Position numbers and translations under genes: made by a program. 64,000 nucleotides of DNA, taken from contig NZ_LNSB01000031.1 of assembly GCF_001468285.1 (NCBI RefSeq), forward strand, positions 1 to 64,000, given 5' to 3'. Positions 37,517 to 46,673 of this stretch are shown piece after piece. Origin of the DNA: Sphingopyxis sp. HIX. Lineage in GTDB: Bacteria; Pseudomonadota; Alphaproteobacteria; Sphingomonadales; Sphingomonadaceae. Below the pieces are notes generated by a model that was not told where the DNA came from, searched no databases, and saw only the letters and a program-made list of their open reading frames with translations. The first letter of the stretch is position 1, and each line of letters starts with the position of its first letter.

Positions 37517-39463
37517 ATGCGTTATCTTGCCCTTCTGGCCGCGCTTGCGCTGCCGCTCGCGCCCGCGCTCGCGCAGGAGGCGGCGAAGCCCGCCGGCGCC
37601 GACGTGGCACCCAAGCCGGCGGCACTGGTTGCCGACGGCATGCCCGACGTGCCCGCCGAACTCGCGGCGGCGACGCGGCCCTATATGGAAAATCGCGGCG
37701 CAGGCTTCGTCGGCTGGAACCCGGTTGACAAGTCGATGCTGATCTCGACGCGCTTCGGCAACACCAACCAGATTCACCGCGTCGCGGTGCCGATGGGCGA
37801 CCGCAAGCAGCTGACCTTCGAGGCCGAACCCGTCGGCGGTGCCGCCTGGTCGCCGAAGACCGGCGACCTGATGCTGGTGCAGAAGGACATCGGCGGCAAT
37901 GAATTCTATCAGATCTATGCGATGAAGGACGGGCGGCTCGAGCTGCTCACCGACGGCAAGAGCCGCAACGGGCTCAACGCGTGGAGCAAGGACGGCCAGC
38001 TCGTCGCTTACACCTCGACGCGCCGCAACGGGCGCGACAGCGACATCTATCTGATCGACCCGCGCAATCCCAAATCGGACCGGCTGGCGGCGCAGGTCGA
38101 GGGCGGCGGTTGGGGCCTGCTCGACTTCGCGCCCGACAAGAGCTGGGCGCTGGTCGGCAAATATACGTCGGTGCAGAAATCGGACTTCTTCCGCCTTGAT
38201 CTCAAGACGGGCGCGATGACCCCGATCGGCGACCATGCGCAGTCGGTGTCGCGGGGTGGCGGCCAGTTCGCGCCCGACGGCACGATCTGGATCACCAGCG
38301 ACGAGGGCGCCGAGTTCGAACGGCTCGGCACGCTCGACCCCGCGACGGGGGCGTTCACGCCGAAGGGCCCGGCGGAGAAATGGGAAGTCGGCGGCTTCGA
38401 CGTCGCCGACGACGGCAGCTTCATCGCCTATACGGTGAACGAGGCGGGCATGTCGAAGCTGCGCCTGCTCGACCCGAAGACCGGCGCGGTGCGCACGGTC
38501 GAGGCGCTGCCCCCCGGGATCATCGGCGGGGTCGAGATCGCGCCCTGGGGCGAGATCGGGATCAGCTTCACCTCGGCGCGCGCGGCGGCTGATGCCTATA
38601 GCGTCGATCCCAAGACGCTGAAGGTCACGCGCTGGACCGAAAGCGAGACCGGCGGCCTCGACGTCACCAAGAATGTCGAGCCCGAGCTGGTCAAGGTGAA
38701 GAGCTTCGACGGGCTCGAGGTGTCGGGCTTCCTCTATCGCCCCGACCCGGCGAAATTCCCCGGCAAGCGCCCGATGATCATGAACGTCCACGGCGGGCCC
38801 GAGGGGCAGTCGCGGCCGGGCTTCATGGGGCGCACCAACTATCTGATCAACGAGATGGGCATCGCGGTCTTCTATCCCAACGTCCGCGGCTCGACGGGCT
38901 ATGGCAAGACCTTCGTCAGCCTCGACAACGGGCCGTTCAAGCGCGAGGACAGCGTCAAGGACATGGGCGCCTTCCTCGACCATTTCGCGAAGGACAAGGC
39001 GCTCGACCCCGCGCGTTTCGCGCTGACCGGGGGCAGCTATGGCGGCTATATGTGCTATGCCGCGGCGATCCATTATTCGGACAAGCTGCGCGCGAACCTC
39101 TGCGTCGTCGCGATCTCGAACTTCGTGACCTTCCTCGAAAATACGCAGGATTATCGCCGCGACCTTCGCCGCGTCGAATATGGCGACGAGCGCGATCCGG
39201 CGCAGCGCGCCAAGCTGCTCGAAATCTCGCCGCTGACCCGCGTTGCCGAGATCAAGAAGCCGCTGTTCATCGTCACCGGCGCCAACGACCCGCGCGTGCC
39301 TGCGTCGGAGGCCGACCAGATCGTCAAGGCGGTGCGCGCGAACGGCGGCACGGCGTGGCACCTCGTCGGCACCAACGAGGGCCATGGCTTCGCGAAGAAG
39401 GAAAATGCCGACTATAATTTCTGGGCGTCGCTGGTGTTCTGGAAGCAATATCTGCTGAATTGA
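37517..39463 (+). CDS. S9 family prolyl oligopeptidase-like peptidase
   Basis: A 648-residue exported peptidase. A signal peptide (ending ALAQ) precedes a beta-propeller region with repeated SxDG and WSPKTGD patterns, then an alpha/beta hydrolase domain with nucleophile GGSYGGY (S507) and catalytic His in GHGFAKKEN (H623). It probably trims dipeptides or oligopeptides in the periplasm, as dipeptidyl-peptidase-like S9 enzymes of sphingomonads do. GGGGAA precedes the ATG. Confidence 0.9.
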   Translation: MRYLALLAALALPLAPALAQEAAKPAGADVAPKPAALVADGMPDVPAELAAATRPYMENRGAGFVGWNPVDKSMLISTRFGNTNQIHRVAVPMGDRKQLTFEAEPVGGAAWSPKTGDLMLVQKDIGGNEFYQIYAMKDGRLELLTDGKSRNGLNAWSKDGQLVAYTSTRRNGRDSDIYLIDPRNPKSDRLAAQVEGGGWGLLDFAPDKSWALVGKYTSVQKSDFFRLDLKTGAMTPIGDHAQSVSRGGGQFAPDGTIWITSDEGAEFERLGTLDPATGAFTPKGPAEKWEVGGFDVADDGSFIAYTVNEAGMSKLRLLDPKTGAVRTVEALPPGIIGGVEIAPWGEIGISFTSARAAADAYSVDPKTLKVTRWTESETGGLDVTKNVEPELVKVKSFDGLEVSGFLYRPDPAKFPGKRPMIMNVHGGPEGQSRPGFMGRTNYLINEMGIAVFYPNVRGSTGYGKTFVSLDNGPFKREDSVKDMGAFLDHFAKDKALDPARFALTGGSYGGYMCYAAAIHYSDKLRANLCVVAISNFVTFLENTQDYRRDLRRVEYGDERDPAQRAKLLEISPLTRVAEIKKPLFIVTGANDPRVPASEADQIVKAVRANGGTAWHLVGTNEGHGFAKKENADYNFWASLVFWKQYLLN

Positions 39464-39472
39464 CGATCATCG

Positions 39473-39606
39473 ATCCTCCCCACTTGTGGGGAGGTGGCAG
39501 CGCGCAGCGCTGACGGAGGGGGCTATCGTCCTGACGCGGCGTTGCGTCAGGCCGCGAGCCCCCTCCACCGCCTTCGGCGGTCCCCCTCCCCGCGAGCGGG
39601 GAGGAT
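39473..39606. repeat. Intergenic palindromic element, family B
   Basis: About 134 bases, with end hairpins of ATCCTCCCCAC type on the left and CGAGCGGGGAGGAT on the right, and inner inverted segments GGAGGGGGC/GCCCCCTCC around a CTGACGC/GCGTCAG stem. A sister element is at 41080-41227. Confidence 0.85.
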
Positions 39607-39692
39607 CATGCGGTTCGCACCCATTTGACTCTCCGCTCCCTCGCGCCCAGTCTTCGATGACGGGGCAGGGGGGGCAAAGGAGGGGGGGCAGC

Positions 39693-41024
39693 ATGGCAAA
39701 AGCGGCGATAGTCTTGGGTCTGGCGGCGATGCTGGGGCTCGCCGGATGCGCGGCAGCACCGGCGCCTTCGAACGGCGCGCGCCCGCTGATCGCGGTGCAG
39801 GCCGGCCAGCCCGGCAGCTTCCTAACGCTCTCCGACGTCCATTACGATGGCAACAGCACCGATATCTGGGGCCAAGGCCAGGAAACGAGCGCGATCCTGT
39901 GGACGCGCGCGCAGGCCGAGGCGAAGCGGGCGATCGCCGCCGACGATCCGGGGTTCATCCTCTATCTCGGCGACCTGCCAGCGCATGGCGAGCCCCAGGC
40001 GACCCGCGAAACGCAGTTCAAGGTGGTGCTCGACGGGTTGCAGGGGCTGGTCGCGGGGACGAAGAAGAGGCTGCTCTTCCTGCCCGGCAACAACGACAGC
40101 GACGGCGAGGATTATTGCGCCTTCACCACCGGCGGCCAGACGCCGTTCGACGCCGCGAGCGACCCTTCTGCCTGGCCGGTGATCAACGCGCAGCCGGGCG
40201 ATATCATCGACGCAGGCCAGCTCGCGCGCGGTTTCTATTCGGCCTATCCGCTCGGCAAGCCCGCGCCGGGCGTCCCGGCCGCGGGGCTGCGGCTGCTCGC
40301 GCTCAACACGGTGATCTTCAATCCCAATTACGGGACTTTCCAGGGCGCGAGCTGCGTCGATGCCGCGACGCGGCAGGCCGACGCCAATGCGCAGATCGAA
40401 TGGCTCTACGCCCAGCTGGCCGATGCGGCGCTCAAGAAGGAGAAGGTGATCGTCGCGATGCATGTGCCGCCGGGGATCGATGGCTATGGCGGCGGGGCGA
40501 ACTGGGACCCGGGGCGGGCTTATACCGGGAGCGCGCCGGGGCTGACGCGCTATACCGGGCGGCCGGTGCAGGACGTCTATCTGGCGCTGGTCGGGGCTTT
40601 CTCGAAGCAGATCGTCGGGACCTTGAGCAGCCACACGCATCTCAACGACCTGCGCCGGCTGCGCGATTGCGACGGCAACGTCACCGAACTCGACCTGTCG
40701 ATCCCCGCGGTGACCACCGACCATGGCAGCAACCCCGCGATGAAGCTGCTGCGCCACGACGCGCGCTACGAGTGGCTGGCGGCCGAGACGCGCTACGCCA
40801 GCGAGGCGACGGGCAAGGACTGGGTCGCGGCCAATCGCTTCGGCTTTGCCGACAATTATCCGTGCACGGCCTGCGACGGCAGCGAGACGCTGGGCGAATG
40901 GATCGCGAAGGTGCCCGAGCAGGCGTTGCTGGGCGACATGCTCGGCTATCTGATGGTCAAGCGCTCGGTGCCGACCAATCCGCGGCATTATCCGGCGTCG
41001 ATGGATGTGACCTGCAGCGGGTGA
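39693..41024 (+). CDS. Metallophosphoesterase lipoprotein
   Basis: A 443-residue calcineurin-like phosphoesterase. ATG 39693 follows AAAGGAGG, and the product begins with a lipobox GLAGC. Metal ligands are visible in order: LSDVHYDGN, YLGDLPAHG, PGNNDSDGE, AMHVPPG and SSHTHLND. The overall layout resembles the acid sphingomyelinase/Phm5-type branch, so a phosphodiester or polyphosphate substrate in the envelope is likely. Palindromic elements of family B flank the gene on both sides. Confidence 0.87.
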   Translation: MAKAAIVLGLAAMLGLAGCAAAPAPSNGARPLIAVQAGQPGSFLTLSDVHYDGNSTDIWGQGQETSAILWTRAQAEAKRAIAADDPGFILYLGDLPAHGEPQATRETQFKVVLDGLQGLVAGTKKRLLFLPGNNDSDGEDYCAFTTGGQTPFDAASDPSAWPVINAQPGDIIDAGQLARGFYSAYPLGKPAPGVPAAGLRLLALNTVIFNPNYGTFQGASCVDAATRQADANAQIEWLYAQLADAALKKEKVIVAMHVPPGIDGYGGGANWDPGRAYTGSAPGLTRYTGRPVQDVYLALVGAFSKQIVGTLSSHTHLNDLRRLRDCDGNVTELDLSIPAVTTDHGSNPAMKLLRHDARYEWLAAETRYASEATGKDWVAANRFGFADNYPCTACDGSETLGEWIAKVPEQALLGDMLGYLMVKRSVPTNPRHYPASMDVTCSG

Positions 41025-41079
41025 AGGCGGGATAGACGGCGGTCGGAGGGCGCCTTCGGGGTGGGGAGCGGGCGTTCTT

Positions 41080-41227
41080 AATCCTCCCTGCGGCGAAGCC
41101 GTGGGGAGGGGGACCGCCCGCAGGGTGGTGGAGGGGTCGATGCGATACGCGTCAGCGTTAGAGGCCTCCACCCCTCCACCATGCTTCGCATGGTCCCCCT
41201 CCCCATCGCTTCGCGACAGGGAGGATT
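41080..41227. repeat. Intergenic palindromic element, family B
   Basis: About 148 bases. ATCCTCCCTGC starts it and GACAGGGAGGAT closes it; inner arms include GGGGAGGGGGACC/GGTCCCCCTCCCC and GGTGGAGGGG/CCCCTCCACC. Compared with the copy at 39473-39606 the internal hairpins are longer. Confidence 0.85.
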
Positions 41228-41280
41228 AGGAATGTCCGCTCCCGCCCTACCCCCCAATCGGGCGTACGGACAGTATCAGC

Positions 41281-41889
41281 TCAATTCTGCGGCGGGACCG
41301 GAAGTTCGCTCGCTTCGGGGTCGGCCTGTTCGCGCTGCGGCGCGGTGCCGTTGGCCTGGGCTTCCAGGTCCTGTGCCGCCTTCTGGCGCTCGGCGAGCGC
41401 GCGTTCCTCGGCGACGACCGCGGCCTCGACCTCGTCGGCGGCGGCGTCGATGCCCGCGATGCGCTTGGCGCGCTCGTCGGCGATCATCGCCTGCCAGTCG
41501 GTCTTGTCGGCGGCCTGCTCCTCGGCCCGCGCGCCCGCGACGAGCGCCTGCGTGCAGCCGGTGAAGCCGCCGAGCCCGACCGGCGAGCAGCTGTCGGTGC
41601 CGAAGCGGCCGACGCGCTCCATCGTCGTCACGCGGTTGAGCCACGCCTGGTTGCGCGGGTCGAGCGGGTCGCCCCCGCGGAACAGCTGCGGCACGCGGTA
41701 ACGGTCCTGTTCGGGCAGGCGGTTACACACGACGATCTCGTCGGCGGCGCTCGGCGCGCACTGGTCATTGCCATAGACGATGACCTGGTTGATCTTCTCG
41801 GCGGCGCTGGTGTCGGCCTCCTGCGCGGCGGCGGGAAGCGCGAACAGGCTGCCGGCGAGGAACAGCGCGGCGAGGGGGAGGCGGGTCAT
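41281..41889 (-). CDS. Secreted protein with C-terminal coiled coil
   Basis: A 202-residue predicted periplasmic protein. ATG 41889 starts a signal peptide ending in AAAQ. The central part has four or five cysteines around CNRLPEQDRYRVPQLFR and TGCTQALVAG, motifs common in sphingomonad proteins of unknown role. The C-terminal 80 residues are a charged coiled coil (EEQAADK to AQDLEAQ). Confidence 0.65.
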   Translation of the reverse strand: MTRLPLAALFLAGSLFALPAAAQEADTSAAEKINQVIVYGNDQCAPSAADEIVVCNRLPEQDRYRVPQLFRGGDPLDPRNQAWLNRVTTMERVGRFGTDSCSPVGLGGFTGCTQALVAGARAEEQAADKTDWQAMIADERAKRIAGIDAAADEVEAAVVAEERALAERQKAAQDLEAQANGTAPQREQADPEASELPVPPQN

Positions 41890-41966
41890 CGGATCATCCT
41901 TCGTCGTTTGATGCGGCATGACACCGCGCGCCTGCATCCGTCATGAACGGGCAGGCCTTTTCCTTA

Positions 41967-42485
41967 TCAGATACGCTTCGACAGCGCGATGGCTGCACGG
42001 CAGCCCGCGCGGATCGCGAAGCTCAAGAGCGGGTAGCCCGGCGCGCTTTCGGCACCCGCGGCGAGCGCGGCTTCCTTGTGCTCGAGCTCCTCGGCGCGGA
42101 AATCGGCGACCGCGGCGCTGAGTTCGGGATCGCTGTCGCCGAGCGCTTCGAGCTGGTGCTGGTAGTGGCGGTCGATCTCGGTCTCGACCGCGGCGGTGCA
42201 CGCCATGGCGGCGCGCGGCCCCATCGCGGCGGTCACCGCGCCGAGCGCGAAGCCGGCGACGTTCCACACCGGCTGCAGCGCGGTCGGTCGCACGCCGCGC
42301 TTCGCGACCATCGCGTCGAAGAATTTGCGGTGACGCTCTTCCTGCTCGGCCATATGCGCGATCTCGCGCGCCATCGGGTGGCGGTCGCCCATCACCGCGA
42401 GCTGGCCGGCGTAGATGCGCGTCGCGCCATATTCGCCCGCCTGGTCGACGCGGATCATCGACGCATTTTTGTCGCTGCTGCTCAT
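41967..42485 (-). CDS. coq7: Demethoxyubiquinone hydroxylase Coq7
   Basis: A 172-residue di-iron monooxygenase of ubiquinone synthesis, hydroxylating C6 of the quinone ring. Ligand motifs appear in order: VDQAGEYGA (Glu), EQEERHRKFF (ExxH), VETEIDRHY (Glu) and RAEELEHKE (ExxH). Its ATG overlaps the dsbB stop codon, so the two are coupled. Confidence 0.93.
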   Translation of the reverse strand: MSSSDKNASMIRVDQAGEYGATRIYAGQLAVMGDRHPMAREIAHMAEQEERHRKFFDAMVAKRGVRPTALQPVWNVAGFALGAVTAAMGPRAAMACTAAVETEIDRHYQHQLEALGDSDPELSAAVADFRAEELEHKEAALAAGAESAPGYPLLSFAIRAGCRAAIALSKRI

Positions 42486-42964
42486 GCCGCCGATGTGGAC
42501 CGGCGGCGCAGCAAGATCAAGACGAGCAGCGCGCCGGCGAAGGAGAAGATCGCGTTGAACCCCGCGAGCGAGATGCCGCCGAGCGTCCATTGCGCGACGT
42601 CGCAGCGGACGATCGGCGCCGCCATGATGCTGTCGAGCGTCACCGGCCCGCTGCCCGTGGTGCTGCAGGTCGTGAGCCCCTGCCACCAGCCATATTCGAC
42701 GCCGGCGTGGAAGACGCCGATCGCGCCGCTCACCGCAATGGCGATCGCGGCGAGCAGCGTGAAGGCGCGCATCGCGCGGTCGTTCTTGTTCAGCAGCAGC
42801 GCGAGCAGCGCGAGCAGGATCGCCGCCTGGTGCGGCCAGCGCTGCCAATAGCACATCTCGCACGGGTGCAGGCCGAAGCCGAGCTGCGACACCAAAGCGC
42901 CGCCGTAGAGCAGCAAGGGCGCCGCGAGCGCGACGAGCGGCGCGGCGATACGCGAGTTCAGCAT
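42482..42964 (-). CDS. dsbB: Disulfide bond formation protein B
   Basis: A 160-residue inner membrane quinone reductase with four helices that reoxidises DsbA-type thiol oxidases. The first periplasmic pair is C35-E-M-C38 in HPCEMCYWQRW and the second C100/C121. Start ATG 42964 is used; TTG 42967 is adjacent. It pairs with coq7, the quinone synthesis gene, which fits because DsbB delivers electrons to ubiquinone. Confidence 0.88.
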   Translation of the reverse strand: MLNSRIAAPLVALAAPLLLYGGALVSQLGFGLHPCEMCYWQRWPHQAAILLALLALLLNKNDRAMRAFTLLAAIAIAVSGAIGVFHAGVEYGWWQGLTTCSTTGSGPVTLDSIMAAPIVRCDVAQWTLGGISLAGFNAIFSFAGALLVLILLRRRSTSAA

Positions 42965-42983
42965 CAAACCTACCTGTATAGAT

Positions 42984-43061
42984 CGTCATCCCGGCGAAGG
43001 CCGGGATCTCGCCGGTGCGATGCGACGCCAGGTCGAGATCCCGGCCTTCGCCGGGATGACG
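42984..43061. repeat. REP-like element, family C (perfect 28-bp inverted repeat)
   Basis: Arms 42984-43011 and 43034-43061 are perfect inverted copies of 28 bases, beginning CGTCATCCCGGCGAAGG on one side and ending GCCGGGATGACG on the other. Each arm also folds on itself (CCCGGCGAAGGCCGGG). It stands 12 bases after ctpA and before dsbB, where it could end or stabilise the transcript. Confidence 0.9.
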
Positions 43062-43073
43062 GAGGAAAGAAAA

Positions 43074-44471
43074 TCAGTTGCGGCGCACCGGCTTGGCGGC
43101 GGGCTTGGCGGGCGGTTTGGTCGACTGCGCCATGCGCGCCGCGGGGTTGATCCGGCCGATGGTCTGCAGCGCATAGTTCAGCTGGAAATCGTCGATACCC
43201 TTGGCCTTCAGCTCCTCGGCGGTCGCGGTGAAGCGCGGATCGTCCTTCTCGTCCTTTTCGAGCAGGCTGTTGTCGACCTTCTTCTCGTTGACGAGGTGGC
43301 GGCGCAAATCGCTCTCGCGGAAGCGCGGGCGATCCTTGTAATCGGGGTCCGACAGCTGCGGCACGCGGATGTCGGGCTCGATCCCGCCTTCCTGCACGCT
43401 GCGCCCCGACGGCGTATAATAGCGCGCCGTGGTCAGCCGCAGCGCGGTGGTTTCGGTCAGCGGCAGCACCGTCTGCACCGATCCCTTGCCGAAGCTGCGC
43501 TCGCCCATCACGACCGCACGGTGCTGGTCCTGCAGCGCGCCCGCGACGATTTCGGAGGCTGAGGCCGACCCCGCATCGATCAGCACGATCACCGGCGCGC
43601 CGCCGGCGAGGTCGCCGGGCTCGGCGAAATAGCGTTCGATGTCGCCCTTGCGGCGGCCGCGCTGCGAGACGATCTCGCCGCGTTCGAGGAACAGGTCGCT
43701 GATCCCGACGGCTTCGTCGAGCAGCCCGCCCGGGTTCGAGCGCAGGTCGAGCACCCAGCCGCGCGGCTTCTTGCCCATCGATTTTTCGACCGCCAGCATC
43801 GCGGCGCGCAGGTCGGTGGTCGCGTCGGCCGAGAAGCTGGTCACGGTCAGCACGCCGACGTCGCCCTTCGCTTCCCATTTGACGGGCTTCAGGTCGATGA
43901 TCTCGCGCGTCAGCGACAATTCCATCGGCTTGCTCTGGCCTTCGCGTACGACGGTGATGTCGACTTTGGTGCCCGGGCGTCCCTTCATCTGTTCGACCGC
44001 CTCGTCGAGGGTCAGGCCGAAGATCAGTTCCTTGTTGATGTGGGTGATATAGTCGCCCGCCTTGATGCCCGCGCGGTCGCCGGGCGTGTCGGACATCGGC
44101 GCGATGACCTTCACGACGCCGTCCTCCATCGTCACCGAAAGGCCGAGCCCGCCATATTCGCCGTCGGTCTGGGTGCGCAGGGTCGAAAAGCCGTGCGCGT
44201 CGAGATAGCCCGAATGCGGGTCGAGGCTGGCGAGCATGCCGTTGATCGCGCCCTCGATCAGTTTCGAATCGTCGACCGGCTCGACATAGTTCGACCGCAC
44301 CTCGAGGAAGACGTCCATGAAGCGCGAAATCTCGTCGGTCGTCGCGGTGTCGACGGTCGCCATCGCCCCGGTCGCGAGCGGCACCAGCGCGAGCGTGCTG
44401 AGCGCGGCGGCGCCCTGCCACAGCGCGAAACGGCGCTTCGTCGACACGGGTTTCTTGGTCGTTTCGGTCAT
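43074..44471 (-). CDS. ctpA: S41 family carboxy-terminal processing protease
   Basis: A 465-residue tail-specific protease. A signal-anchor (ALWQGAAALSTLALVPLATGA) is followed by a PDZ domain (LGLSVTMEDGVVKVIAPM to the GIKAGDYI segment) and the S41 catalytic domain with the Ser in IDAGSASASEIVAGAL and Lys in FGKGSVQT. It processes or degrades periplasmic proteins and is commonly next to envC, as here. It ends with a lysine-proline-rich tail. Confidence 0.93.
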   Translation of the reverse strand: MTETTKKPVSTKRRFALWQGAAALSTLALVPLATGAMATVDTATTDEISRFMDVFLEVRSNYVEPVDDSKLIEGAINGMLASLDPHSGYLDAHGFSTLRTQTDGEYGGLGLSVTMEDGVVKVIAPMSDTPGDRAGIKAGDYITHINKELIFGLTLDEAVEQMKGRPGTKVDITVVREGQSKPMELSLTREIIDLKPVKWEAKGDVGVLTVTSFSADATTDLRAAMLAVEKSMGKKPRGWVLDLRSNPGGLLDEAVGISDLFLERGEIVSQRGRRKGDIERYFAEPGDLAGGAPVIVLIDAGSASASEIVAGALQDQHRAVVMGERSFGKGSVQTVLPLTETTALRLTTARYYTPSGRSVQEGGIEPDIRVPQLSDPDYKDRPRFRESDLRRHLVNEKKVDNSLLEKDEKDDPRFTATAEELKAKGIDDFQLNYALQTIGRINPAARMAQSTKPPAKPAAKPVRRN

Positions 44472-44604
44472 GATCGTCTTTCAGCCTTTGGCGGAGTCTG
44501 CGCCTTATATCCCCGGCGAGCCATATTCCTATGCATTGTCCGGGGCGTCAAGCGGCGCTTCCCGATAGGGGACAGCAGCGAAACGGGGGATTAACGGGCC
44601 CCGT

Positions 44605-45819
44605 TCAGCCCAGCATCGAGGCGATGTCGACGGGGCGTCCGGCGCGGCGCAGCTCGACGGTGATGAAGGCGTCGTCGGCGCCCGCGCGGCCGATCGGCGC
44701 GCCGGCATCGACGCTGTCGCCGACGCTTGCCGACAGCGCGATCATCCCGGTCAGGAGCGAGGTCCAGCCGCCGCCATGGTCGATGATCACGATCTTGCCA
44801 TAGCCGCGATAGTCGCCGGCGAAGCTCACGCGGCCGGGCGCGGGGGCGACGACCTGGCCGCCGGGCCGCGCGGCGATGGTGATGCCGCGCGAGCGTACCC
44901 CGCTGTCGTCGACCTCGCCCAGCCCCGCGACGATGCGCCCGACGACGGGCAGGCGATAGGCGCCCTCGGTCAGCTGGGCCTCGGCGTTGGGTCGCGGTGC
45001 GGCGGTGGGATTGCCGCTGGCGGGGTTGCGCGGCCGTGCGACCGGTCCCGCGAGCGCGGCAAGTTCGGCGCGCACCGTGCCGTCGGCCTCGAGCGTGTCC
45101 ATCAGCTCGACGATGTCGCGCGCCTTTTCGCCCAGCCCGAGCGCGCGGTCCGCCTCGAGCCGCGCGCTGCTCATCAGGTCGCGCGAGCGCAGGCGGCCCT
45201 CGTTCTCGAGCCGCGTCAATTCGTCGCGCCGCGTCGCGAGCTGCTTCCGGCTCGCCGCGAGCGCCGCCAGCGCGACCGACTGCTGCCGCCGCGTCTCGCG
45301 CAATTGGGCGAGTTCGCGGCGTACGCCCGCGGTGCGGCGTTCGATCACCGGCATCACCGCGTCGAGCACCGCGCGCGCATGCACCATGTCGGTGAGCGAG
45401 CCCGGCTGCGCGAGCACGCTCACCGGCGGCTGGCGCGAGAGCTGTTGGAGCGAGGCGGTGAGTTCGAGCAAGGGCGCTTCCTGCTCTGCCAGCGCCGCGC
45501 GCTGCGCCGCGAGCCTCCGCCCGACCAGCGCGACGCGCGCCTCGCCCGCGCTGATATCGGCCTCGGCCGACTGGATGCGCGCCGCGAGCGCGGCGCTGCG
45601 TTTCCTCAGCCGGTCGGCGGCGTCGGTCGCCGCCTGCGCCTGGCGCTCGAGCGCGGCGCTACGCGCCATCGCGTCGGCCGATTGCGCCTTGGCGCTGACC
45701 AGCTGCTGGCGCTCGGCGGCGGCGATCGCCGCGGGGTCGAAGACGTCGCTCTGCGCGACGGCGAGCGCGCCCCCGGCGAGCGCCAAAGCCAATATGGGCA
45801 GGGCGAAGGCGCCTCTCAT
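44605..45819 (-). CDS. envC: Murein hydrolase activator EnvC-like
   Basis: A 404-residue periplasmic protein. A signal peptide precedes a long coiled coil (about residues 35-230, AER/AAL heptads), then a LytM (M23) domain from VAGLGEVDDSGVRSRG to VELRRAGRPVDI. The zinc ligands of active M23 enzymes are lost: the usual HxxxD is absent and HLHFE is ITVELRR, as in EnvC, which activates amidases rather than cutting itself. Its ATG overlaps the rlmH stop by four bases. Confidence 0.87.
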   Translation of the reverse strand: MRGAFALPILALALAGGALAVAQSDVFDPAAIAAAERQQLVSAKAQSADAMARSAALERQAQAATDAADRLRKRSAALAARIQSAEADISAGEARVALVGRRLAAQRAALAEQEAPLLELTASLQQLSRQPPVSVLAQPGSLTDMVHARAVLDAVMPVIERRTAGVRRELAQLRETRRQQSVALAALAASRKQLATRRDELTRLENEGRLRSRDLMSSARLEADRALGLGEKARDIVELMDTLEADGTVRAELAALAGPVARPRNPASGNPTAAPRPNAEAQLTEGAYRLPVVGRIVAGLGEVDDSGVRSRGITIAARPGGQVVAPAPGRVSFAGDYRGYGKIVIIDHGGGWTSLLTGMIALSASVGDSVDAGAPIGRAGADDAFITVELRRAGRPVDIASMLG

Positions 45820-46244
45820 TGCTGGCCCTCGCGGTGATAGGGGTGGCCTGCGATGATGCTGGTCGCGCGCCACAATTGCTCGGCGAGCATCGCGCGCGCC
45901 ATCAGATGCGGCCAGGTCGCGCGGCCGAAGGCGATCGCCTTGTCGGCGTTCTTGCGTTCGTCGGGGGTGAAGCCGTCGGCGGCACCGAGGCAGAAGCGTG
46001 TCTCGCGCACCCCGTCGTCGCGCCAGCGTTCGAGGAGTTTGGCTAGGTCGAGCGAGCTGATCTGTTCGCCCGTCTCGTCGAGCAGGATGGTGCGGCTGCC
46101 GGGCGCCGCGGCGGGGACCTTGCCCCCGGTGTCGGGCAATTCGCTGATCTTCTGCGGCCAGGTCACGCGCTTCATATAGCGCTCGACCAGCTCGGCCTCG
46201 GGCCCGCGCCCGATGCGCCCGCGCGCGATGATGTGCAGCAACAT
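45816..46244 (-). CDS. rlmH: 23S rRNA (pseudouridine1915-N3)-methyltransferase
   Basis: A 142-residue SPOUT enzyme that methylates the pseudouridine in helix 69 of 23S rRNA. RYMKRVTWP, the SAM-knot segments ILLDETGEQISS and FCLGAADGF, and the end HPYHREGQQ are characteristic. It follows rsfS by 33 bases in the conserved order nadD-rsfS-rlmH. Confidence 0.95.
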   Translation of the reverse strand: MLLHIIARGRIGRGPEAELVERYMKRVTWPQKISELPDTGGKVPAAAPGSRTILLDETGEQISSLDLAKLLERWRDDGVRETRFCLGAADGFTPDERKNADKAIAFGRATWPHLMARAMLAEQLWRATSIIAGHPYHREGQQ

Positions 46245-46277
46245 GACGCCTCGCCTAGCCTGTGCGAGGCTGAGGCG

Positions 46278-46673
46278 TCAATTTACCGCGGCAACCGGCG
46301 GCGCGTCGCCGAACGACCACATGCGCTCGAGGTTGTAGAAGCTGCGCACCTCGGGACGGAACAGGTGGACGATGACGTCGCCGGCATCGATCAGCACCCA
46401 GTCGGCGTTGGGCAGGCCCTCGACACGGACGAGGCGGCCCGCTTCCTGTTTGATCCGCTGCGCCAGCTTGTCGGCGATCGCCGAGACATGGCGCGTCGAC
46501 CGGCCGCTCGCGATCACCATATGGTCGGCGATGCTGCTCTTGCCGGCAAGCGGGATGGAGATGGTTTCCTGGGCCTGGTCCTCGTCCAGCTGGTGGAGGA
46601 TCAGCGCGTGGAGGGCGTCCACGCTGTCGTTCGGTGCGGCGCCGGGCGCGGCATCCTTACTGGCGGCTATCAA
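46278..46673 (-). CDS. rsfS: Ribosomal silencing factor RsfS
   Basis: A 131-residue RsfS/YbeB that binds L14 and blocks subunit joining in starvation. SIADHMVIASGRSTRHVSAIADKL and GLPNADWVLIDAGDVIVHLFRPEVRSFYNLERMW are diagnostic. It overlaps nadD by four bases. Confidence 0.95.
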   Translation of the reverse strand: MIAASKDAAPGAAPNDSVDALHALILHQLDEDQAQETISIPLAGKSSIADHMVIASGRSTRHVSAIADKLAQRIKQEAGRLVRVEGLPNADWVLIDAGDVIVHLFRPEVRSFYNLERMWSFGDAPPVAAVN

